The translations under genes and the position numbers were made by a program. This document shows positions 53,601 to 60,371 of a stretch of DNA of 64,000 nucleotides, one piece after another. How positions within the stretch are numbered: position 1 is the stretch's first letter; each line of letters begins with the position of its first letter. The DNA comes from Streptomyces sp. NBC_00690 (GTDB lineage: Bacteria > Actinomycetota > Actinomycetes > Streptomycetales > Streptomycetaceae): assembly GCF_036226685.1 (NCBI RefSeq), contig NZ_CP109009.1, forward strand, positions 8,583,501 through 8,647,500. The letters run 5' to 3'. Under the pieces are notes generated by a model that worked only from the letters and a program-made list of their open reading frames with translations, did not search any database and was not told the origin of the DNA.

Positions 53601-54348
53601 GCAGCGCAGCCACACGCTCCAGCTGGCCAACACGGGCTCCAGCGTCGCCTACACCGTTGCCGAGAAGGACGGCAAGAGCTGGCTCAGCGCCACCCCCGCG
53701 AGCGGTCAACTGGCCGCAGGCGGACAGCAGGCCGTGTCGCTCACCGTGGACACGGCTGGAGTGGCCCCGGGCACCGTGCTCACGGGCACCGTACGGGTCG
53801 TCTCCCTGAGCGGGCGTCTACCGGTGATCGACATCCCCGTCTCCGTCGTCGTCCCCGCCTACCAGACGGCGATCGACGCGGGTGCCTTCCAGCCGCTGAC
53901 CGATCAGCACGGTGACGCCTGGACGCCGGACCGCGTCTACACCACGGGAAGCCACGGCTACCTCGGCACCACCACCCGCCAATCGACGGTCCGCCCCGTC
54001 GCCGGGGTGCCCGCGTCCGGTGACGGAGCCCTTTACCAGACCGCCCGGCAGGGCATGCACGAGTACCGGTTCGACGCGCTGCCCACCGGGACCTACCGGG
54101 TGGAACTCGGCTTCGCCGAACTGGCCAACCAGGCGGTCGCAGGCCGGGTCTTCGACGTCATGGCCGAAGGCGCCGTCGTCGTACCGGATCTCGATCTCGC
54201 CCGCGAGCCGGGCGTACGGACGGCCCATGACCGGGCCTTCACCGTGCGGGTCACCGATGGACAGCTCAACCTGCGCTTCGTCGCCAGCGTCGGCAAGGCG
54301 CTCGTGAACTCGATCAGGGTCACCGAGCGTCCCGACCTCACCGGCTGA
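50641..54348 (+). CDS. Second subtilase-fold protein, all catalytic residues lost
   Basis: A 1235-residue paralogue of the preceding gene with the same domain order and near-identical signal peptide and C-terminus. The S8 core has lost every catalytic residue: Gly241 replaces the Asp (IGSGV), Val291 replaces the His (GSVAMG), and Ala460 replaces the Ser (GSALAAV). The fold-defining segments (INAPKVWSEFGLRGEGVV, VALMWSAAPELRGNIAETE) are intact and there are no frameshifts, so it is maintained as a protein. A 40-residue Gly/Lys-rich linker between propeptide and S8 domain is absent from its neighbour. Codon 34 is TTA. The GTG start follows AAGGAG. Likely a binding or scaffold protein outside the cell. 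Confidence 0.92.
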   Translation: MARRTQGRHRALGALTAAVVALPLALGASPAQALPDPSAGSAAAPSPLRSKAEDSVRAQLAAKDKATFWVTLAQEANTATARVQRTKTERGRALYTAKRAHANRTQKSLKALLDRAGARYESFWIANMVKVTADAKLAEKIAARPEVAALEADVPLSLPKALPTQGKAKTVIPGNGGSAQGPGQGAAKIPAKVSEEGAARTALRTSTEARPVDWNVDRINAPKVWSEFGLRGEGVVIASIGSGVDVNHPSLKSKYRGLKADGTYDHNYNWFDPQGACTGGVPCNVDGNGSVAMGVAVGDDGADHRIGVAPGAKWVSVNACMGWACSTDTVLQAAQWVIAPTDSNGANPRPDLAPHVVNQVASGAFIGTWFKTVVQAWRDAGIFTSYPNSSVGPRCNTADVPGSFSNAYTTAALDSNNLIDPSSSRGTGENGGIKPNISAPGNHVRSAARNGEYGTWGGSALAAVHTIGTVALMWSAAPELRGNIAETERLLDLSAIDVDDTSCGGTAAKNNVYGEGRLDAYAAVTATSRGTMGSVSGTVTSGTGALADATLRFAGPTEAHTATDATGAYTVPRLLPGSYRVTASKYEYLDATVDLTVAPNGTAVKDFVLPDAPLGQFTGKVTGHGGPEANATVKVQGTPATATTTADGTYALRLPLGTYDVTAAPGHRCATATTARITITAATAKDFALDRRTDNFGTACTVTTGAPFPQGTTRLTFANNHATYSMTTFDLPFPVPFYGQTYRKATVSLGGVLGFGEMTTKSAGVPLPDALRPNGALYPFWDDFWHDAESGVYWTTTGTAPHRQLVVEWRNAPLVLGRPNQRLSFSAVVGEDGSSSFHYKDVSGTGQENASRATIGIENATGTDGLTYSHEEATVHDGMSIHFRTTKTAVVRGTVTDANDGRPVTGAIATSTGTGSGSDTTGADGGYLVQVPVTAGSELTVTAPNYTRANRQPPRNAGEISTENVDLSTGRIAADTTALNVVVPAGQQRSHTLQLANTGSSVAYTVAEKDGKSWLSATPASGQLAAGGQQAVSLTVDTAGVAPGTVLTGTVRVVSLSGRLPVIDIPVSVVVPAYQTAIDAGAFQPLTDQHGDAWTPDRVYTTGSHGYLGTTTRQSTVRPVAGVPASGDGALYQTARQGMHEYRFDALPTGTYRVELGFAELANQAVAGRVFDVMAEGAVVVPDLDLAREPGVRTAHDRAFTVRVTDGQLNLRFVASVGKALVNSIRVTERPDLTG

Positions 54349-54367
54349 CCTCGGGCACACCGTCAAG

Positions 54368-54397
54368 GGGCCTGTCCGACAGCCGTCGGACAGGCCC
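54368..54397 (+). terminator. Terminator after the second subtilase-like gene
   Basis: GGGCCTGTCCGAC (54368-54380), AGCC loop, GTCGGACAGGCCC (54385-54397): a perfect 13-bp stem, 20 bases past the stop codon. Confidence 0.9.
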
Positions 54398-54522
54398 TCA
54401 CCGCATATGGCGGCCGGTCCCCGGTACCTCCCGGCGTCCCCGTATGCAGTTGCTTGACCGGGCACCGGTGAGGGTCACCCGCCGGTGCGACCCGCGTGTC
54501 CGCACGGCATGCCTCGTCGTTG

Positions 54523-54564
54523 GTCGGTTCGACTCCGGGGTCCTCTCCTCTGAGTCGAACCGAC
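54523..54564. repeat. 13-base inverted repeat with a tRNA T-arm-like arm
   Basis: GTCGGTTCGACTC (54523-54535) and GAGTCGAACCGAC (54552-54564) are perfect inverted repeats separated by 16 bases. GGTTCGACTCC resembles the T-loop of a tRNA, but no tRNA can be folded around it. It lies 45 bases upstream of the chaplin-like gene and may be an operator or an old recombination site. Confidence 0.5.
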
Positions 54565-54608
54565 GATCGGGACCTCCGGCTGCGGTCGGGTGACGGAAGG
54601 CGGACAAC

Positions 54609-54920
54609 GTGGCTGGTGCGGGGCGTCAGACGATGGAGAGCAGTACGGCGAGGGTGAGCAAGCGTATGGCGGTGGTGGGCACGGCGCTCGGGGCGGCACT
54701 GGTGCCCGCCGGCGCGGCACAGGCGAACATCATCGCCATCGGGAACCCGGCATTCGGCAATACCTGCGCCAACCAGGGTGGGGCACAGACATCCGGAGCC
54801 ACCGTCGCGGCCAGTGGGGCGGCCAGCGGAAACCAGGCCGGCCTGCCCCTGAGCCTGCCGAGGAACCACTGCGGCAACAGCGGGATCATCTGCACCGCGT
54901 TGTTCAGGCCAAGTGAGTAG
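54609..54920 (+). CDS. Chaplin-like small secreted protein
   Basis: A 103-residue protein with a signal peptide (hydrophobic part about residues 20-37, cleavage after AQA39). The mature peptide of about 64 residues is rich in Gly, Ala, Ser and Asn. It has IGNPAFGNTCANQGGA and later SGNQAGLPLSLPRNHCGNSG, both recalling pieces of chaplin domains in permuted order. Cysteines are at 53, 88 and 95. Chaplins are amyloid-forming coat proteins of aerial hyphae, so a surface role is likely. GTG 54609 is supported by GGAAGG. Its stop overlaps the GTG of the next gene, so it is translationally coupled to a TPR protein; a modified-peptide precursor is the alternative. Confidence 0.72.
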   Translation: MAGAGRQTMESSTARVSKRMAVVGTALGAALVPAGAAQANIIAIGNPAFGNTCANQGGAQTSGATVAASGAASGNQAGLPLSLPRNHCGNSGIICTALFRPSE

Positions 54921-56187
54921 CGCAGCAGACATGTCAACAGTTCCCGAAACGCGTGCTGCCGCGCGAGTGGCCGTCACCGGACGGGAACCAGCGGTGCGGG
55001 AGCTCCTGGCCCTGAGCGGGCAGGCCCTTCCACTCCTGCGCGCCTGGGTCGCGGAGAACCCCCGACTGGGCGTGGCGCGCGCCCTGCTGACGTTGGCGAC
55101 CAGCGAGTCCTTCAGCGATGTGGCCTTGCGCGAGGAGTTGGTGATCGCCCATCGCGATGCCCAGGAGGTGGACGAGCGATCGGCCAGTCTGGTGTACGGG
55201 GCCTTCCTCCACACCCACCGCCAGTACCGGCTGACCGCCGATCACCTCATGGGGCACTTCGCGCGCTGGCCCGGCGACGAGGTGGCCTCGCTGATGCTCG
55301 ACGCGTTCGCCGCGTGCGGAGATGACTCCTACCGGGCGGAAGGCGATGCGCTGATCGAACGCCAGTACGCCCAAGTGGGGCACGGCAGTTGGCCATGGCT
55401 CGGGCGACTGGCCTGGACCCGGGCGGAACAGGGGCGCCCGGAGGAAGCCTTCGCACTGTCGGCCCTCGCCCTAGAGCGCTTTCCCCGTGCCGGTCTCGCT
55501 GCCCATGCCCGCGCGCACGCAGAACAGGAATCGGGAGCGGGACCGGCCTCCACGGCCTTCCTCGACGGCTGGTTGGCCGCCGACCCCCAGGCGATCCAGT
55601 TCAAACACCTGAACTGGCACGCGGCCTTGCAATCGATCGCCTGCGGAGACTTCGCGGATGCCCGGAGACGGGCCGACGAAGTACTGGGGCGCGGCGATGT
55701 GGGCATGCGGTCGGCGACGAACTGGCGGCTGCTCCTGGCAGGTCAGGAACCCGCCGGCCGCTGCGATCTCGACCACGTCCGCGAACTGCTGGCCGCCCCG
55801 GGCGGCATGGCAGAGGTCTTCCACACCTTCAACCTGGCCCTCGCTCTGGCCGTGGAGGCAGCCACCGACGACCTCGTGGCACTGGCCCATAGAGCCGAGG
55901 ACGACGCACGCCCCGAGTACCGGGACGTACTGGCCCCCGTGGTGCGCTCCCTGGCCGCGGTCACGGCAGGCCACTCCCAACGGGCCGTCACTCTGCTGAC
56001 CTCTCTCGGCGCGGCTGTCCAGCGCATCGGGGGAGTACGGGTGGAGCGCGAAATCGTCCAGGACACCCTGGCCCGCGCCCTGGTCGACGTCGGGGAACAC
56101 ACCCGCGCGGCCGACCTCCTCCACCATCGCATCACCACGCGACGGCACCACAGCTATGAGGACCTCCTCCTCTCCTCGGCGACCTGA
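54913..56187 (+). CDS. TTC38-like tetratricopeptide repeat protein
   Basis: A 424-residue protein matching the tetratricopeptide repeat protein 38 pattern. It has YGAFLHTHRQYRLTADHLM, then ARAHAEQESG and FKHLNWHAALQSIACGDF, a helical-repeat scaffold with conserved His and Trp residues. No signal peptide or catalytic motif for a known enzyme is present. The start GTG 54913 overlaps the peptide gene's stop by eight bases; ATG 54931 is a less likely alternative. The next gene begins 68 bases later. Its role is unknown; it may bind the peptide or organise the locus enzymes. Confidence 0.82.
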   Translation: MSSAADMSTVPETRAAARVAVTGREPAVRELLALSGQALPLLRAWVAENPRLGVARALLTLATSESFSDVALREELVIAHRDAQEVDERSASLVYGAFLHTHRQYRLTADHLMGHFARWPGDEVASLMLDAFAACGDDSYRAEGDALIERQYAQVGHGSWPWLGRLAWTRAEQGRPEEAFALSALALERFPRAGLAAHARAHAEQESGAGPASTAFLDGWLAADPQAIQFKHLNWHAALQSIACGDFADARRRADEVLGRGDVGMRSATNWRLLLAGQEPAGRCDLDHVRELLAAPGGMAEVFHTFNLALALAVEAATDDLVALAHRAEDDARPEYRDVLAPVVRSLAAVTAGHSQRAVTLLTSLGAAVQRIGGVRVEREIVQDTLARALVDVGEHTRAADLLHHRITTRRHHSYEDLLLSSAT

Positions 56188-56255
56188 CCCGACGGCCGCA
56201 CCCCAGACCCGCCGTACCCCAGACCCGCCGCACCACAGCATCCCGGAGACAGTTC

Positions 56256-57371
56256 ATGCTCACGCCCCAGGTCGTCGTCGTCTCCCTGCGCGGAAGCGGT
56301 ACCCAACTCCTCGCCCAGGCCACCACCGCCCTCGGCTACACCCCGTACGGCACGATGGGAGGCACCCAGTCCGCACACGGCGATGGGCCCGGCCCCGGTG
56401 AGGTCCACCCCCTGCTCATGGCCGCCTACGGTCCAGACCGAACCCATCGGCTGCTCCAGGATCAGCACGTGGACTGTGCGGCACTGGAGGCCGCCTTCCA
56501 AGAGGCCGTCACCGCCCTGTGGCGGATCTGGTGGCTGCGCCTCGGGCAACCGGTCAGCCTGGGGTCACCCGTCGATCCCCACCTGGAGGGCCGCCTGGCC
56601 CGCGTACCCGACGCGGACCTGATCCGACTGCTACCGGGCCGCGGCTGCTGGTACGTCAACGCCCTCGACCTCCAGCGCGCCGACGGGGGCTTCCTGCGCG
56701 CCTGGCACACGACGGGGCGACCGGCACTCGTCCTCCACCACCGCGATGTGCGCGATCGGATCATCAGTCAGATCAAGCTGCTCTCCCAGCCCGTGGACCG
56801 GGTCGGAACCCAGCCCGAACACCTCATCTACCGCGACATCGTCACTGCCCTGCCCACCCTGGAGGAACGGATCACCCTCGCCCTGACCGACCCCGATTTT
56901 CCCGGGATGCGGGAGGCACGACACTGCCAATGGCTCCTGCACCACCCCGCCGTGCAGGTGATCGCACACGAGGACCTCGCCGGGCCCGACCACGGCGGTA
57001 CCGACGAGGGGCGCACGGTAGCCCTCACCACGCTGCTGAATGCCGTCGGACATTCCGATCACCGCGCAGCGCTCACCGCACTGACCCCGGCACCTCCACC
57101 ATGCGACGCCGAGGACCTGAGCGTGGGCACCTGGCGCACCAGTTTCACGCCGCACCACGAACGGCTCCTGCGCCAACACCATGGCGATCTGCTTCCGGCA
57201 GGACCTTCCCAGGTAACCGGCCAGGGCTTCAGTCCCGAGCCACTCCCGATGAGAGTGCGCCGCACGACGGACGGCTGCGCACCGGTACGTCGCATGGGGG
57301 CCGGATGGCTGGCCGCTGACCCGCACTCGTACGAGCCGCCCGCGCCGGAGACCGGCTGCTCCGTACCGTGA
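56256..57371 (+). CDS. Sulfotransferase-like protein
   Basis: A 371-residue protein with features of PAPS sulfotransferases. An N-terminal strand-loop VVVVSLRGSGTQLL is in the position of the 5'-phosphosulfate-binding loop, RPALVLHHRDVRDRIIS in that of the 3'-phosphate-binding RDPRD-x-S segment, and VGTWRTSFTPHHERLLRQH resembles the terminal GxxGxWxxxF region. The residues are not all canonical, so activity is uncertain. It ends with GTGA overlap onto the MFS gene, indicating coupled translation. It may sulfate a metabolite made by this locus. Confidence 0.72.
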   Translation: MLTPQVVVVSLRGSGTQLLAQATTALGYTPYGTMGGTQSAHGDGPGPGEVHPLLMAAYGPDRTHRLLQDQHVDCAALEAAFQEAVTALWRIWWLRLGQPVSLGSPVDPHLEGRLARVPDADLIRLLPGRGCWYVNALDLQRADGGFLRAWHTTGRPALVLHHRDVRDRIISQIKLLSQPVDRVGTQPEHLIYRDIVTALPTLEERITLALTDPDFPGMREARHCQWLLHHPAVQVIAHEDLAGPDHGGTDEGRTVALTTLLNAVGHSDHRAALTALTPAPPPCDAEDLSVGTWRTSFTPHHERLLRQHHGDLLPAGPSQVTGQGFSPEPLPMRVRRTTDGCAPVRRMGAGWLAADPHSYEPPAPETGCSVP

Positions 57372-58591
57372 ATCCCATGGTCGTACAGCATCGTGGGAAC
57401 AGGCGGCCCGGCTATCTCCTGGCCGCCGGGGTGTTCGCCGTGGGGATGGCCGGCACCACCTTGCCGACACCGCTCTACGGCCTCTACCAGGAAGAGATCG
57501 GCTTCTCCGAGTTGATCGTGACGGTGGTGTTCGCCGTGTACGCGGTGGGCGTCATCACCGCACTGCTCCTGGCGGGCAATCAGTCCGACCAGGTGGGCCG
57601 TCGCCCCGTCATCCTCGTCGCACTGGGCCTGTCCGCGGCCAGTGACCTCTGCTTCCTGTTCCAGGACGGACTGCCGCTGCTGTTTGCGGGGCGCCTGCTG
57701 TCCGGTTTCTCGGCCGGTCTGCTCAGTGGTGCCGCGACCGCCGCCGTGTTGGAACTCGCACCGCCGAACCGCAGGACACGTGCGGGCTTCGCCGCCACCG
57801 CGGCCAACCTCGGCGGAGTCGGGTGCGGTCCCCTGCTCGCGGGGGTGCTCGCCCAATACGCACCGGAGCCGTTGCGTCTGCCGTTCGTGGTCCATCTGGC
57901 CCTGGTGGCGTTGGCGTGCATTCCGGCCTGGCTGCTACCGGAGACGGTCGCACATCCACGACGTCGGCCGCGGTGGCACCCTCAGGGGATGGCACTGCCT
58001 CCCGAGGTGCGGGGAGTCTTCCCCTCGGCAGCCATCGCCGCGTTCGCCGGCTTCGCCCTGCTGGGGCTGTTCACGGCAGTGGCGCCGAGCTTCGTCGCCG
58101 AGACCCTCCACGTACACAATCTGGCACTGTCAGGCGCCGTGACGTTCTCCGCCTTCCTCGCCTCGACCCTGGGGCAGTCCCTGACCAGCAGGATCGGCGC
58201 TCGCCGGTCCCTGCCCGTGGGATGTCTGACACTGGTGGTGGGACTCCTGCTGGTGGGTGCCTCCCTCCTCGTGGAGGCGCTGGCGCTGTTGCTGGCGGGT
58301 GCCCTGATCGGAGGGCTCGGCCAGGGGCTCGCCTTCCGGGCGGGATTGACGGCGGTCGGCGAAGCCGCGCCGAGCAAGCACCGAGGCGGAGCCATCTCGG
58401 CCTTCTTCGTCGTCGCCTACGCCGGTATCGCACTGCCCGTCGTCGGGGTCGGAGCCCTCACCCTCGCACTCGGACTGCGCAATGCGGGGCTGGTCTTCAC
58501 CGTCGTGGTGACCGTCCTCGCACTGTGCGTCGGGCTGTACCTCCTGTACCGGCCGCCCGTACCCACTGCGACGAGCGAGAGGGGTGAATGA
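57368..58591 (+). CDS. MFS transporter
   Basis: A 407-residue, 12-helix major facilitator. Motif A is GNQSDQVGRRPVILV between helices 2 and 3, and FAATAANLGGVGCGPLLAG corresponds to motif C. It is probably the exporter of the product of the adjacent genes. The GTG start overlaps the stop of the sulfotransferase-like gene by four bases. It is convergent with the SUMF1-type gene. Confidence 0.9.
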   Translation: MNPMVVQHRGNRRPGYLLAAGVFAVGMAGTTLPTPLYGLYQEEIGFSELIVTVVFAVYAVGVITALLLAGNQSDQVGRRPVILVALGLSAASDLCFLFQDGLPLLFAGRLLSGFSAGLLSGAATAAVLELAPPNRRTRAGFAATAANLGGVGCGPLLAGVLAQYAPEPLRLPFVVHLALVALACIPAWLLPETVAHPRRRPRWHPQGMALPPEVRGVFPSAAIAAFAGFALLGLFTAVAPSFVAETLHVHNLALSGAVTFSAFLASTLGQSLTSRIGARRSLPVGCLTLVVGLLLVGASLLVEALALLLAGALIGGLGQGLAFRAGLTAVGEAAPSKHRGGAISAFFVVAYAGIALPVVGVGALTLALGLRNAGLVFTVVVTVLALCVGLYLLYRPPVPTATSERGE

Positions 58592-58664
58592 ACCACAGCG
58601 CCCCGAGTCTCAGGACAGGGCTCGACGTCGACCCCCGACGCCACGGATCCGACGGGGGAGTAGG

Positions 58665-59372
58665 TCAGGGCGACGTGATGCTGCGGGCGACCCGAAACCC
58701 CAGGTCGTCGATGGCGAAGGACGGATGGCTACGCCGCCGCACCGAAGCCCCACAACCCCGTGCCGACTCGGCCCAGCCACCGCCGCGGAAGATGCGGTAG
58801 GACCCGTAGACCTCGGAGTCGTAGAGATCCCAGCACCACTCCCACACATTGCCCAACATGTCGTACAGACCGAAGTTGTTGGGTGCCTTGGCCCCCACCT
58901 CATGGGTGCGGCCGGCCGAGTTGTCCGCGTACCAGGCGATGTCGTCGATCTCACCGTAGCGATAGCCGCGGGTACCGGCCTTGCAGGCGTACTGCCACTC
59001 CGCCTCCGTCGGCAGACGGTAGCCGTCGGCCGACCCGATCGCGGTGACCTCGCCGCTCGTCGGATCGCTGGAGTACACCGGGTCCAGCCCCGAACGGATC
59101 GATAGCCGATTGCAGAACTCGATCGCATCCAGCCAACTGACCTCGGTCACCGGGGATTGATCGCCGGCCCCTGGTCGAAGGCCCACGTCCATCACCGCCC
59201 CATGGAGTTCGACCGTCATCGGATACCGGCCCAGGAGGAAAGGGGACACCTCCGACCGCCAACAGGTGCCGAGCCGGTCGTCGCGCAGTTCCACCGAGCC
59301 CCCGGGGACTGCAACCATCGAGGGGGCGGCTGGGGCGTCGACCGGTCGTTGCACGAGGGCCTCTCTGTTCAT
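58665..59372 (-). CDS. SUMF1/formylglycine-generating-enzyme-fold protein
   Basis: A 235-residue single-domain protein of the FGE-sulfatase family. It has MVAVPGGSVELRD, SPVTEVSWLDAIEFCNRLS, YRLPTEAEWQYACKAGT, NNFGLYDMLGNVWEWCWDLY and LGFRVARS in order. True formylglycine-generating enzymes use two copper-binding cysteines after the RGGS motif. Aligning RGGGWAESARGCGASVRR, the first is Glu and only the second is kept, so classic FGE activity is doubtful. It may serve another reaction, as many SUMF1 proteins do. ATG 59372 follows AGGGA. Confidence 0.85.
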   Translation of the reverse strand: MNREALVQRPVDAPAAPSMVAVPGGSVELRDDRLGTCWRSEVSPFLLGRYPMTVELHGAVMDVGLRPGAGDQSPVTEVSWLDAIEFCNRLSIRSGLDPVYSSDPTSGEVTAIGSADGYRLPTEAEWQYACKAGTRGYRYGEIDDIAWYADNSAGRTHEVGAKAPNNFGLYDMLGNVWEWCWDLYDSEVYGSYRIFRGGGWAESARGCGASVRRRSHPSFAIDDLGFRVARSITSP

Positions 59373-59864
59373 GGGCGTCCCTGCGAAGGGCGTGCCGTCC
59401 ACGATACGGGCCGGCGGCCTGACCAGGGGCATCTACCGCCGGAGGAGGGGCCGTTGGCGCCCGCCCGGTGGATCGAGCCCGCGGCCGGTCCAAAGGCGCA
59501 GAGGCCAAGGGGTCGACGCACCCAACGGAACAACACACCCGACAGCCCGGGCCATTCGATGCAGCCCTTTCGGACCGACGTCCGCGGGACACCCGTCCCC
59601 GATCGCCCGCCCAGGAAACGGGGTCAACTGCCCACCCGGCTCGTTGATCGGTTGTTGATCGGGTACTGATCCGTCTCTGGCAACCTCAAGGGCATCCGCC
59701 TCGGTAGTCCCACTCCTCCGCCGAGTCGGTGGTGCGTGGACGGCCCCCCGCCGTCCACGCACCCCTCCTCACCTCACCCGACGCCCCTGCCCGTCGAACC
59801 ACCACGCCTTCCGCCCCGATCCCCGACGCTCCGCACCGCCGCGCACCACGGAAAGAAGGCCGCC
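59373..59864. other. Divergent intergenic region
   Basis: About 490 bases between the SUMF1-type and START-fold genes. No gene was recognised. It contains the strong hairpin at 59731 and must hold promoters for both sides. Confidence 0.5.
59731..59763. terminator. 14-bp hairpin in a leader region
   Basis: GGTGCGTGGACGGC (59731-59744), five C residues, GCCGTCCACGCACC (59750-59763) is a perfect hairpin. No gene ends just before it on either strand. It is about 100 bases upstream of the START-fold ATG, so it may be an attenuator or mark the end of an unrecognised transcript. Confidence 0.6.
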
Positions 59865-60317
59865 ATGCACTGCGTCGTCGTCGAGATCCACACCGCCCTG
59901 GCGCCCACCCACCTCTGGTCTGCGGTCATCGACGTGGACCGACACAGCAACTGCTCGGAGAACATCGTCCTCGCCGACGTCGTGGAGCAGGCGGGGCCGG
60001 AGCACCGGATGACCGCCTGGCGCATGCAATGGGGCGATACCGGCCTCCAATGGACCCAGACCGAGCAGATCGACACCCGGGCCAGCCGGCTCTACTTCCA
60101 CCGCATCGGCGGTGACCTGCGCTGTTTCACCGGTCACTGGGCCGTCCGCCCCGCAGGCATCGGGGGCAGCCTGCTCACGCTGTACGCCGAGTTCCAGATC
60201 GGCGATTCGTCGCTCGCCGAACGGCTCAGCCCCACATTGGCCAGCGGGCTCTGGGAGAACGCCCACCTCATGGTCGCCTCCCTCCAACCACGCCTGCTGT
60301 CGAGCGCGCTGCACTGA
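59865..60317 (+). CDS. START/SRPBCC-fold protein
   Basis: A 150-residue protein of the polyketide cyclase/dehydrase-like group. CVVVEIHTALAPTHLWSAVI is the first strand-helix unit, followed by the beta-sheet core (EHRMTAWRMQWG, RLYFHRIGGD) and a long C-terminal helix. Such folds bind hydrophobic ligands and can cyclise or dehydrate polyketides or carry lipids. ATG 59865 follows AAAGAAGG. The aminotransferase-like gene begins 54 bases downstream, so the two are likely co-transcribed. Confidence 0.82.
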   Translation: MHCVVVEIHTALAPTHLWSAVIDVDRHSNCSENIVLADVVEQAGPEHRMTAWRMQWGDTGLQWTQTEQIDTRASRLYFHRIGGDLRCFTGHWAVRPAGIGGSLLTLYAEFQIGDSSLAERLSPTLASGLWENAHLMVASLQPRLLSSALH

Positions 60318-60371
60318 TCCACTGCCCCTGCCCCGCCCGTACATCCGTAGCCCGCTCCCAGGAGGTCGCGC

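Noticed and set aside
50740..53709. 989-residue open frame on the minus strand
   Set aside because: It lies wholly antisense to the second subtilase-like gene, begins without a ribosome site and is a low-complexity Gly/Arg/Asp/Val-rich shadow of its codon bias.
54523..54564. tRNA gene
   Set aside because: A T-arm-like sequence is present, but no anticodon arm, D-arm or acceptor stem can be paired around it.
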